From the NCBI RefSeq assembly GCF_001577835.2, contig NC_029528.1, positions 1,178,001-1,242,000 of the forward strand: a stretch of 64,000 nucleotides of DNA, read 5' to 3'. Source of the DNA: Coturnix japonica. Lineage: Eukaryota > Chordata > Aves > Galliformes > Phasianidae. Position numbers and translations under genes: made by a program. The notes beneath the pieces were generated by a model. That model saw only the letters and a list, made by a program, of their open reading frames with translations. It was not told the DNA's origin and ran no database searches. Positions 28,701-52,906 of the stretch are shown one piece after another; positions within the stretch are counted from its first letter, which is position 1, and each line of letters begins with the position of its first letter.

Positions 28701-31196
28701 ATATTTATTTCTAGAACGTTTATGCTCTGCTTTTCTTGCAGTTTAGAAGGAAAACTTGACTTTCACCCTGCACACACAGTTTATTCATTTCCTAGTGCTA
28801 ACTGGCAAAATTCAAACATAAAACTTTGGAAAGCTTTATTTGTTAACAGAGCTGCTCAGGACATCACTCCTGCAATGCTTGTGGTTCAGGAATCCCTCTC
28901 CTACAAGGTAAGATGAGGAGCAAGGGAAAGAAACTTTGTTCCTGCACTGAAGAATGCAGCTGTAAAGCAGCATAAGGATTTCCCTGCTCCTGTCTTATCC
29001 CTGTCCCCTGTTTGTCTATCCTGTATCATTAACTAAGACACCTGCTCAGCATTTAGCCTGTGCTGCTCTACCTGAAGACTTTCCCTGTTCCGTGGCAGGA
29101 CTTGCAGGTATGGTATTGCTATTCATACAGTACTGTCTGGGTTGTACTTTCAAACTAATACAGCGATCACCTGAAAATGGTGGCCCTACTGCTTAAAACA
29201 AATAGCAAAAAATAATTCTCACATATTTCCAAGCTTAAGGCTGGTTTTAAAGGTGCAACAGAGGCTTAAACTGGCCTGTGCAGTTTGTAAAACTGCTTTT
29301 CCTCGGAGATTAGCAGCTAATAAAAACTATTATCAGAGTGGTGAGAAAATAACTGAAGGCATTTTGTATTGTCCAGTCAGTTAAGGCAGAATAAACAGCA
29401 CCTTGAGTGGCCCACACTGGTCAGTGAGGGCCTAAGGCAGCGCTGACTGCAGACAAGAAGCAGTTTCCCACAGCTTGTAGGAACCTGGAATGAGTCTTTG
29501 GTTGCTTACCCAGAATCAGATCCATGGTAGGGCCTTAACAAAAACTAGATGGTTTGGCTTATGGCCTTTTCACTATTAAATCAAATAAACCCTCCCATCT
29601 GAGGACTAATAAGTGGAGACATTTGGTGCTCTGTGGCACAGCTCTTAGCCTTCTGCCACGCTGATCCCTGAGTTGTAGGATTGTGACTGAGTCCCTCCCC
29701 AGCTTCCTGTATTTACATGGTGTTAAAAGTGGAGCAAACTACTTAAAAAAAACAAACCATAGGAAAATAACACCATTTTGTCATTGTCCTCAAAAAAAAA
29801 AAACACAGCAGCACTCTTGCTATGTTGTGTTCACTGTCCTGTTTGCTGGAACCTACCAGTACTGAAATACTGCTTTTCTAAGGCAGGATGGTCTCCACTA
29901 CTCACTTCCAGGTGGCTGTAGTGGAGGACATGGGGAGCTGCCTCCTCCAGACTTCAGCTGAGGGCATAAGCCACCCCTGTGCACCCTCCTACCATCTGCT
30001 CCCCTGTTCTCACTGTACAGGTATCTCAATCCATCGTAGTATTCATCTGTCTCCATGGTGCCTTCAGGAATTTGGGCTGTAGCAGATGTGACAGCTGCTG
30101 AAACTGGCTGGCTTACAGCGACCTGCAGCCTCACTTGATGAGAACTCTTAAATTCAGAAGGGTAATGGCAGGGAAACTTTGCCTCAGCATCACCATGGGT
30201 GGCTTGACTGATGGGACAAAAAATATAAATGGCGTTGGATGGCTGCAAGTGCATTAGCTCTTGATCCACAAGCTCTTTGCAGTGCTTGAATTCAGTGCTA
30301 GTAATCTGTAAGGAAAGAGAGAATTCAATTTTCTTCTTGTAAGTTCATCAGAAATTCATCTCTCCCCTGATTTCTGGTCTAGTAACTGGGTAATTAGGGG
30401 GAATCATAGGGAGAGGCTATTCCAGATACCTCAGCTGATGCATAACAGCAATACGCACATTAGCCCTGATGCAAAACATTTAATCAGGAGCTCCTAAACT
30501 ACTACACAAAAGGTAGGCAAGCACTCCCTCTCTTTTTAGAAGGCCACAACAGGCAGGAGAGACAGCAGATAGGTAGGTTATGTCAAGTAAAGTCAAGCTG
30601 ATGAGTTGATGGTAAGCTGCCAACCTGGGTCATTTGCCTTCTATGTATACTTTTGTAAAAGACAAGTGTTTTATGAAACTGGAGAAAAGTTTTAATAAAG
30701 CAGAGCTTGCCTCTTGTATGTATCATTAAAGGTGAAACTGATTATGCTTATAGTAACTGCTCTTAGAAGTCCTCAGTCTTCAGTGGGAGGAATCTCCTTG
30801 GTTGGGAGGCAGGGAGCTGATCTATCTGAGGCCAGGCTCTTTTGGAAGCCTCTAAAAAGTCAGTCAAAATTAGCACTAATGAAGGTAGAACATGGACACA
30901 GGCTTCTCAGAAATCTGCTAAAGTGCAATGTGGGTTGCAAATACACGTGTGCTTTATTAATTTGCCAGTGTCTTGGCCTCAGGATATTGTGACCAAAGGC
31001 CATTTTGACTCCTACCTGTGCTTTTTTTAGCAGATCAGTAATGACAGGAAACCAATCAGGAGTCTGCCTCTCCAGCTCTAAGGTGATGATCACCAAAGCC
31101 AATGTGGAGCCCTTAAACTGCACTAGTTGGTGGCAAGCCATACAGTGCTGTAGCTGTTTGGTCAAGAGTGCAACGTGGCGGGAAGGATTCGTCTGA
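7770..31196 (+). CDS. SEPTIN8: Septin-8 (5' partial: coding exons 2-9 plus alternative last exons)
   Basis: Filament-forming GTPase of the SEPT6 group; septins assemble into hetero-oligomers at membranes and the actin/microtubule cortex. Coding exons read as 7770-7884, 10503-10698, 11360-11546, 15865-16026, 17587-17683, 18047-18215, 18472-18604 and 19199-19389, and all phases join without a shift. Visible motifs, counted from the first residue in the window: P-loop GETGIGKST at 39-47, G3 DTVG at 91-94, G4 AKAD at 174-177, then a charged coiled coil in the last two exons. The first exon (about 12 residues in the human protein) is left of the window. Ending at 21804 gives 417 visible residues, ending at 31031 gives 471; adding 12 equals the human isoform lengths I remember, 429 and 483. 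Intron 3 uses a GC donor. Transcription converges on CCNI2, and the long form runs through the 3' end of that gene. Identity is near certain from residue-level similarity. Confidence 0.97.
7885..10502 (+). other. SEPTIN8: SEPTIN8 intron 2
   Basis: GT-AG intron splitting the glycine codon that begins the P-loop motif. I see nothing in it beyond ordinary intron sequence. Confidence 0.85.
10699..11359 (+). other. SEPTIN8: SEPTIN8 intron 3, GC-AG type
   Basis: Exon 3 must end at 10698 (GACGAAAG) because only then does the next exon, from 11360, restore the conserved septin residues S-Y-R-P-I-V. The intron therefore begins GCAGGT rather than GT. The nearby GT at 10703 would add bases that put exon 4 out of frame and reach a stop within a few codons. 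The AAG|GCAGGT context is otherwise a good donor, as is usual for the minor class of GC-AG introns handled by the major spliceosome. Confidence 0.85.
11547..15864 (+). other. SEPTIN8: SEPTIN8 intron 4
   Basis: A 4.3-kb GT-AG intron in phase 0 between the exon ending in D-S-K and the exon with the AKAD guanine-specificity motif. I see no further gene, repeat array or transposon that I can support. Confidence 0.8.
16027..17586 (+). other. SEPTIN8: SEPTIN8 intron 5
   Basis: Phase-0 GT-AG intron. Its last 440 bases are largely a CR1 fragment (see 17145-17560); the rest is unremarkable. Confidence 0.8.
17145..17560 (-). mobile_element. CR1 LINE fragment, 3' part
   Basis: The plus strand reads as the reverse complement of a CR1 3' region: a 'gaatcactgaggttagaaaagacct' type start, then 'aacacttccagagatggtgat', 'gggcagctgtgccaatg' and downstream blocks ending in 'cagctccattgccc'. 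It is diverged and lacks most of the element, as is normal for 5'-truncated CR1 copies. Its right end lies within about 25-30 bases of the SEPTIN8 exon 6 acceptor at 17587. Confidence 0.75.
19034..19110 (-). mobile_element. Short CR1 LINE 3'-end fragment
   Basis: The plus strand 'tcacagaatggcctgggttg' followed by 'aaaaggacctcaaagat' is the reverse complement of the typical CR1 3' end. Only the terminal 70-80 bases are recognisable. It sits in SEPTIN8 intron 8, about 90 bases before exon 9. Confidence 0.7.
19390..21803 (+). other. SEPTIN8: SEPTIN8 intron 9, short-isoform form
   Basis: The donor AAAAA|GTAAGT at 19390 follows exon 9. If it is not spliced, the frame reads K-K and stops at once (TAA at 19391-19393). 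The acceptor at 21801-21803 sits behind a long pyrimidine tract. Apart from the CR1 pair at 20967-21235 I see nothing else here. Confidence 0.8.
20967..21235 (-). mobile_element. CR1 LINE 3' ends, two in tandem
   Basis: The sequence 'agaatggttgggttggaagg' occurs twice, at about 20971 and 21022, both in reverse-complement CR1 orientation. The second copy continues into G/C-rich CR1-like sequence to about 21235. This looks like one short copy inserted next to another, or a local duplication of the element's end. It lies in the SEPTIN8 intron after exon 9, upstream of the short-tail last exon. Confidence 0.65.
22391..22430. repeat. (TA)n-rich simple repeat
   Basis: About 40 bases of almost pure alternating T and A with a few interruptions, just upstream of the proximal polyadenylation signal of SEPTIN8. 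It is likely to vary in length between individuals. Confidence 0.85.
22447..22452 (+). terminator. SEPTIN8: Polyadenylation signal AATAAA, SEPTIN8 short isoform
   Basis: Canonical hexamer about 640 bases after the short-isoform stop codon, the first one in the last exon. Confidence 0.7.
22471..28300. other. Non-coding stretch between SEPTIN8 short end and CCNI2 3' end
   Basis: This region would be 3' UTR or flank for short SEPTIN8 and intron for the long isoform. I see no conserved exon in it on either strand. Open frames here are short and have no recognisable similarity. Confidence 0.7.
24408..24413 (+). terminator. SEPTIN8: Possible distal polyadenylation signal ATTAAA
   Basis: ATTAAA after a T-rich run and followed by a GT-rich stretch ('ttttgagttgtttttgtggtg'), the usual arrangement of a cleavage site. 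It would give a 2.6-kb 3' UTR for the short isoform. No transcript evidence is available here. Confidence 0.5.
28317..28322 (-). terminator. CCNI2: Polyadenylation signal AATAAA for CCNI2 (candidate)
   Basis: The minus strand reads AATAAAATACAG here, downstream of the CCNI2 stop. Confidence 0.5.
28317..29897 (-). other. CCNI2: CCNI2 3' UTR (inferred)
   Basis: From the stop at 29898 down to an AATAAA on the minus strand (TTTATT on plus) at 28317-28322, about 1.6 kb without a coding signal. Another minus-strand AATAAA lies at about 28779 and could give a shorter form. The exact end cannot be set from sequence alone. Confidence 0.6.
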
Positions 31197-34100
31197 GGCA
31201 GCCCGTTTAGTAGATGGGGCCAGTTGGACATCACCATGGCATGGAACTGGAGAGAAGAAAATATATATATATACATATATATATTAGGAACAAAAAAAAA
31301 GAAAAAAAAAAAAGAAAAAAAAAGCAGAGGTCAGTGAACTTTGTATGTTTTCATATGTTATCAACCAGACATACAGACTAAACTTCATCTCATATCAGGA
31401 GGCCTAGAGGATGTCCCCCCTGTCCCTGCCCTTCTTTTCTTTTGTGTTTGTACTTGCCAACCACCGAACTGTTTTTTGAGCTTATAATGAATGTAAAGGT
31501 CTGTGTTTCCTAATAATTTCTGGGGTTTCTACGTTATCCAGATTGCTATCTAGGAGATTCAGTTCAGACCAGCACATATGAAGAGAGTTAAATCAGTAAT
31601 AATGACTGTACTCTGAATTTACTGAGGAAATGAGAAGAAAGGTAGTTTTTACAATCAGCAGCCTAAGATGGCTTAATATTTGCACATAACCTTGTGAAAG
31701 GGTTCCAGGATGTTTGTATCATATGATTTTTGCCTTACTAGCACATGATCATTTCTTGAAGACAAAGTTTAATCATTTCTATTGAGTATTTAGTAATTGC
31801 AATGTGAACCAAGTGCCAGATTGGGGTCTAATTGCATAAAACCAGGGTGAAGTATCAGTGGGATGAAAAGGAAAGTGGTTTAAAAAAAACCTGTATATGA
31901 AATGTAGCAAAACTGATAGCTTTCTATGTACAGTATTAATAGAATGGAAATAGTTAGACATATTTTTGCAGTGTGTATTTAAAAAAAAATAAAAATGGCG
32001 TACAGTTGTGCATTATGAGAATCTTTTTAATATCCATTTTAGTTGTCCTTTAAAGATGGGAGTAAATTTTTTTTGAGCAAAATGAAAGGTTTTAAATAGC
32101 AGTAAATTAATGGTATAATCACCATTACCATCTTCAAAAGACTTGCAGACAGCTAAGAACTGGTAGTCTACAAAGCATCTTGGGAAGGATGTGTGGATGT
32201 GTGCACATCTGTGTTTTCTAGTCTTATTTGATAAGAAGTTGTTTCTTTAAATAAAAACGAATTGCAAAACATAGTGCTTACAATGCTTAAGAAATCCATT
32301 GGTGTTGCTGTGTAAAGATCCCAGTGAAGCTTATCTAGTATAGTTCTTTCCATTCTCAAGATCTCAGCTGGAGAGCATTTACAGCCGCTCTGCTCTGCAA
32401 GCGTCTTCACCGATGGTATTACCTGTTAAAAAGAAATAAAGAAAGGAATTAAAAGATAATAAAGAAGCCAGTTTCTTACATGGTGCTGTGTGCGTTTCTC
32501 TGTACTGTGATCTAAAAACTTTGTACTCGTCCCAAAGCACAGAGCAGGATGCTCGTTCAGGAGACCTTTTGCTTAGAAAATTCCCATGCTAAACACAGGC
32601 AGGCCGTACTCCTCACAGGGCAGCTGGCAGTGAACCCAGCCCTACAGCAGGAGCAGTGCTGTGAGCCACCTGAACGCTGCACATGTTCCCTGCTACCAGT
32701 CTCATTAGCTTTGCTCCCGTGACAAGCAAGGTTTCCAGTTTTACAGAGACTTTTGTGGTTGTTTCCTGTGGTCATTGACTTGCTTCTCCTTTTTAGCTGA
32801 AGGGAAAAGAAGAATAACCTCAGCATGATACATCATAAGAAGGCTTATGAAAAGCATTTCGCTACAGGAGCAGTTCTTTAAAAGAAAGGCATGCCTGACT
32901 GCAACTCCTAAGTTTCCTGTTCCTTTTCAAAAAAGAATGAAGGGAAGAGGAGAAACAGAATCTGAAATGCTTTTCAAGGTCTGTTTGGCTCATGTCTGTA
33001 AATGTCTGGAGAAGTCTGTGCCACGACAGATTTCAGCTACATGCACTGGATAATGCATATGAATGAATATCCCTTGTAATCTCATACTTACATGGGTACT
33101 CGCTGATTTTACATGCTCACCTTGAGGTGCAGACCTGAGTCATTTCCTCACTCAGTTCAGTAACTGGTTTCGAATTAAAACAAACTCATCTATCTGAAAT
33201 TTCCTCTAAAGAATCTCTGCTCTGTCTTGCCTCCCATATCCTCCCAGGACCCATAACAACAGAATTACAGCACTTTGATGTGCATGTGTGTCATGGCTGT
33301 CACTAGATCAAGCTTTACTGCGAGCTGTGGATTCTGATGAGGAGAGGTTTAAGTGCAGGAGGGGAATACGTTCATTACTTTCCTGAGGCCTTCACAGATG
33401 AAGGACCGGCTCTTACTCATGCTGAAGAAACAGGAATGAAAATGTTACTGCCACCTCTTTGGGCCTCTGTAGGGTAAACAAATCTACATTTCCTCATTAT
33501 GCCCAAGCTGAGGAAAGACCTCGAAATGCAAACAACTTGAAAAGATTAATTTAGTGTATTTAAAATGGCAGGCATACAAACCTCATCTTCCTCATTGGTT
33601 TTTGCTGCAAGGACAAGGCAGGAAATTGCTATGCACTGCAGATATTTTAATCGGGCCTGAAGGGAAAAGACAACACTGAGTAAAGAAGATAATATCTTGG
33701 GGGGAATAACTGTCATTCTACTACACATGCACAAGTTTCAAGTTTTCATTTAGGTTGCAGCTGCTTTGGAATTAGTTCAGGTGCGGCAAGATTCACTTGA
33801 AGCCAGAAACAGCAAGGAAATCTCAAGTGAAACAAGTCCTCTTTTTGGTCTAATTTTTATGCAAGTATCTCAGAGTCTCAGACTACACGATGTCACAGTA
33901 TCTACAACGTAGTGTTCTTCCTCTTTTTAACTGAGATATTACTGTGCTTTTGCCAAACAGAATTAAGAGTTGCAAGGATCGTAACTATTGTTGCTTCAGT
34001 GTCAGAAGTTGGCCTCAAAGTTTTGTTAAGTAATGGTTTCAAGACTACAATACTTAATGTGATAATGCAAATGTCTTCTGTTTAGCAGAGGCAACCAGAT

Positions 34101-35401
34101 GATAATGAACTCTTTATGCTTATCACCACGTTTAGACTCCAAGTCACACAGACTACTACTGTGGACTGTGAATCAGCAAAACCTCAGCAAACACTCCAGT
34201 TCATAGCTGTATGGGAACTGTTGAGTCACAGCCTGCACTATTGAGCACCTGAGGAAAGGACCCGGTCAGCCCTGGGAGCACAGGTGAAGGCAGTTCAGCT
34301 GTGTGACTGGAAGGGCTGCAGTCTGGCAGCACCTCTCTTAGACCTCATTTAAGGGCTGACTGCCACTGTGGAAGAATCTCTTTCAGGAGATTCCTCCTTT
34401 GTGGTTTCCTCAGTGAGCCTCAATCTTCAGAGACAGGTAAGTAGTCCTTTTTCCTTCCTTTATGACTCCGGTCTATTGCATTAGTCCCTCTATCCTTACA
34501 CCTTTTGTATCCCCTTTGTTGATCGTTCTGATGGTTACAATAGGTGTGCATTCCCGAAAGAAGACCCTGACTGCTTCCCAAATCTGCTGCCAGACATAAT
34601 ACTTGTTTTGCCTATAACCTGATTACACCCTCTTTACATCTGCAATCAGTAATTATAACCAGATAAAAAGCCGGAGATTCTTTACCTTTACTGATGCCAA
34701 CAGCCGGTTGAGGATGCTGATAGATAAAGCAAAAGTTTCAGAGTGAAATTGGAACTGAGAGCTTATTTCTGCGATCCAGAGAATCGTTTTCTCATAGCAC
34801 AAGGGAGAGATATCTGTACCCTGAGGGGAAGAAGTTAAGGGAGAAAAAAGGTACACTTAGCACTTTGATTTCGTTAACATATCTTCAAAGGAAAACTCCA
34901 ATTATTCTAAGTACTCTAATTAACATTTCAGATGTCTCTGGGCGTGAAATGAAGACACTGCTGTTGGCTGTGTCTATAGAGCACAGGAAAGGGTAAACTG
35001 TTGGAGCAGCTTAAAGCACTTAACCACATTGCCCAGCTCTCGTCTGCTCCATCGAACTTCCTCAAACTACCTGAGTCAAAACAAAATGCAAAGCAACTCT
35101 AAACTCATTTTATGTGGGGAATTAATACGGTGCCAGATGAAACAAATACAGACCCTCCTCCCCCTTCGTTCCTTAAGATTCATCCATGCAGGATGACTTG
35201 CATTCAGGCGGGTCAGATGGCAAGACCAGCACTGCATGCCTGCGGTGAGATGCCTTAAGTGCTTCCAAAGAGAACAGGGGAGAATACCTTCAGGGTAAGG
35301 TTCTGGAAAACCGGTGCTTTCCAAATCCTGGCCTCTCTGACTAAGGCATTTTCCAGGAAGCAGACAAGCCTTGAGCTCTCTGGAGGTCCAGGACACTTCA
35401 T
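29898..35401 (-). CDS. CCNI2: Cyclin I family member 2 (complete, six coding exons)
   Basis: Atypical cyclin close to cyclin I; in mammals members of this family bind CDK5. Exons in transcription order: 35401-35288, 34820-34686, 33656-33582, 32422-32282, 31246-31016 and 30305-29898. All are phase 0 with GT-AG borders, giving 367 residues; I recall 377 for human cyclin I and 369 for CCNI2. The start is chosen because it reads [20 protein letters not shown], matching the cyclin I start (MKFPGPLENQRL). The cyclin box covers roughly residues 45-150, with [33 protein letters not shown] and [21 protein letters not shown] second helical part follows in exon 5 ([18 protein letters not shown]). The tail keeps the family motif D-E-Y-Y-D-G-L near its end and finishes [12 protein letters not shown]. 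Cyclin I itself is the alternative, but the position beside KIF3A and SEPTIN8 argues for CCNI2. The gene is head-to-head with KIF3A. Confidence 0.95.
31031..31196 (+). CDS. SEPTIN8: SEPTIN8 long-tail alternative last exon, antisense to CCNI2 exon 5
   Basis: The acceptor CTTTTTTTAG ends at 31030. The first C joins the AA of exon 9 to make asparagine, then 54 residues run to TGA at 31194-31196. The peptide contains [18 protein letters not shown], then [18 protein letters not shown] and the end REGFV. I remember the human 483-residue SEPTIN8 tail as nearly the same (LSSSKVMMTKASVEPLNC, CCSCLV, ATWREGF). The whole coding part lies inside the CCNI2 exon 31016-31246 on the other strand. The intron that feeds it is 11.6 kb and crosses CCNI2 exon 6. 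Downstream AATAAA at 31988 would make a terminal exon of about 1 kb. Confidence 0.88.
31260..31323. repeat. (TA)n plus poly-A simple repeat
   Basis: Alternating TA followed by A-runs broken by single G's. On the CCNI2 strand it is a long T-rich tract that ends about 14 bases from the exon 5 acceptor, so it may act as, or compete with, the pyrimidine tract. Confidence 0.85.
31324..34685 (-). other. CCNI2: CCNI2 introns 2-4
   Basis: Between the exons listed for CCNI2 I see ordinary intron sequence with no recognisable transposon or RNA gene. The first kilobase also overlaps the inferred SEPTIN8 long-isoform terminal exon. Confidence 0.6.
31988..31993 (+). terminator. SEPTIN8: Possible polyadenylation signal, SEPTIN8 long isoform
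   Basis: AATAAA within an A-rich run 790 bases after the long-isoform stop. The A-richness makes it easy to arise by chance, so this is only a candidate. Confidence 0.4.
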
Positions 35402-36360
35402 AGCAACTCCTTGAGCCAGTTTCCCAGGTGGGAGCTGCTGCCAAAACCAAGAGGAGAATTATAAAGCATTGTACCAGCTCCTTGTGCTATGTGTGGTTTC
35501 CTTTCGTGCTGCCTTTCTATGCTGAGAACTGAAGGAGGGGCAGCCATACATCTTGTTTGTTTGCTGATGAGCAAAAACAGTTCCATCACTCGTTTTCCCT
35601 GGGAAAGCTGATGATGGAAGAAAACACATCTGAGAGCTAAACTGTGCAGCTTGGCTTTTCCACCCCTGGGCCGTACAAAGGTTCCCTCTCTCCTTCTTCC
35701 CGCTTATCTTGTGTTGGGAGGACATAGCACTGCATTCAGTTGTCCCCTTGTAGAGCTATTAAGTTGCAACCCACTATCAACTGATTTCAAGTTTCTGGCG
35801 AATAGAGCTCTATTGTTTCTGCAAAATGAAGCTCCCAGGGCTGTTGTTCTTAGAACTGAGCTCCCAATGAGCAGTTTTAATTAAAACAATTCTATCTTTC
35901 TGTTGCTGTTGAAGACATGCAACAGCATCACTATAGATACAGCACTCTCCGGACTATGTGTGTATGTGTGAAATACAGGTATCTGAATGTTCCTATCTAA
36001 AGGGCAGCAAGAACCTGAGAAGAAGTATTTCAATACTTCTATTTGAGTGTCTCTTGAACAGCGGAAAACAAAGCTGTCCGATCTAGAACTTGTGCTTTAT
36101 TGGATGAGGTCTCTGTGCCATCAATCGCCCTAAACTGCGGGAATCCTCTGGAAACTGTTGCTGGTTTCTAAAGCTGCAGATCGAGCGTTTCACTGCACAC
36201 AGGGAAGCACACACGGCTCCGACCGCATCTCACAGAGCAGCCGAGCCCGACAGCCCGGACCGCTGCAGCAAAGGGATGATAATAAACCGGGTGAGGTTTA
36301 TCCGAGCGGGTCTGAAAATGTTTCTCTTTTTGTATCTGGAGGGGAAATCGTTCATTCAAG
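35402..36360. other. CCNI2 5' flank or 5' UTR intron
   Basis: About 1 kb between the CCNI2 start codon and the CpG island. It has no TATA box or CpG enrichment near the ATG, which suggests that CCNI2 transcription starts in the island and that a non-coding first exon is spliced to the ATG exon. No second coding exon is visible. Confidence 0.5.
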
Positions 36361-37000
36361 GCTCCCCTACAACTTCACCGCCACCGTCCCATGGAACTAC
36401 ACTGCCCCTCGTTTCCCGCAGTACCCCCCCGTCCTTACCGGTCCCGCTGTGCCCCGCCGCGGTCCGTCCCTGTTGTGGCCGGGCACAGGGCGGGGAGAGG
36501 CGGCAGCTCCGCGGGACTCGGCCGGGCGGGGCCGCACCGCCCTCAGCCTCCGCGGCTGCGCACAGCACGGCCCGGCCCACGGAGCTGCGGGGCGGCCGGT
36601 ACCGCGTAACGGGAGGGAGCGCGCCGGGCCCGTCCCGGCACCGTGTCCATGGCCCCCCCGCAGCGCCACATGCTGCTCCCGGGGCTCGTGGTTCCGCGGT
36701 TCCGACCCGGCCACACGTCGGGGCGTTGGAGCCGTCCAGGCCGCATCCCCGCGGTTCCCATGGCGACGCCCAGCCCCGGCCTCGCCCCTCCCACCTCCCC
36801 CTTTCCGCCCACCCCATTGGCTGCCGCCCTACCCCCGCGGCTGCAGGGGGCGGGCCGTGCTCCTCCTTTCCTTGCGAGCCATTGGCTGCGCGGCCTCCGC
36901 AGCGCGCGGGGATTGGCCGCGGCCCGTGGCGGCGGGGGGCGGGCGCAGGCGCGGTGCTGTTATTGTGCCGTTGTGCGGCTCTTGAGAGCGGCGCTGATCC

Positions 37001-37015
37001 GTGTGTGTGTGTGTG
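37001..37015 (+). repeat. KIF3A: (GT)7 repeat in the KIF3A 5' UTR
   Basis: Seven GT units end 11 bases before the KIF3A start codon. Length variation here could affect leader structure near the start. Confidence 0.8.
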
Positions 37016-37025
37016 AGGGGCTGCC

Positions 37026-52719
<15,694 letters not shown>

Positions 52720-52900
52720 GTGTGACGTGTTCAGAATTGCCGTAAAAATCAGTGAGTGTGAAAGGTTTGGCCAGAATATGGAATTTGAGATGGGACAGTT
52801 TGAAGTGGCTATGAAATCCATGCCTTGCTGGTATGGAGCTTTAATTAAAATATGTATTTTTCCTTAGTTGCCTGTAAACTGTATGTTATATTAACATAAT

Positions 52901-52906
52901 ATTAAA
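52901..52906 (+). terminator. KIF3A: Proximal polyadenylation signal ATTAAA, KIF3A
   Basis: Variant hexamer 180 bases after the stop, in an AT-rich setting. Confidence 0.5.

Noticed and set aside
30860-31276. Continuous 138-codon frame over CCNI2 exon 5 taken as one exon
   Set aside because: The ends are intron read-through. The acceptor at 31247 and donor at 31015 bound the 77 codons that match the cyclin I family.
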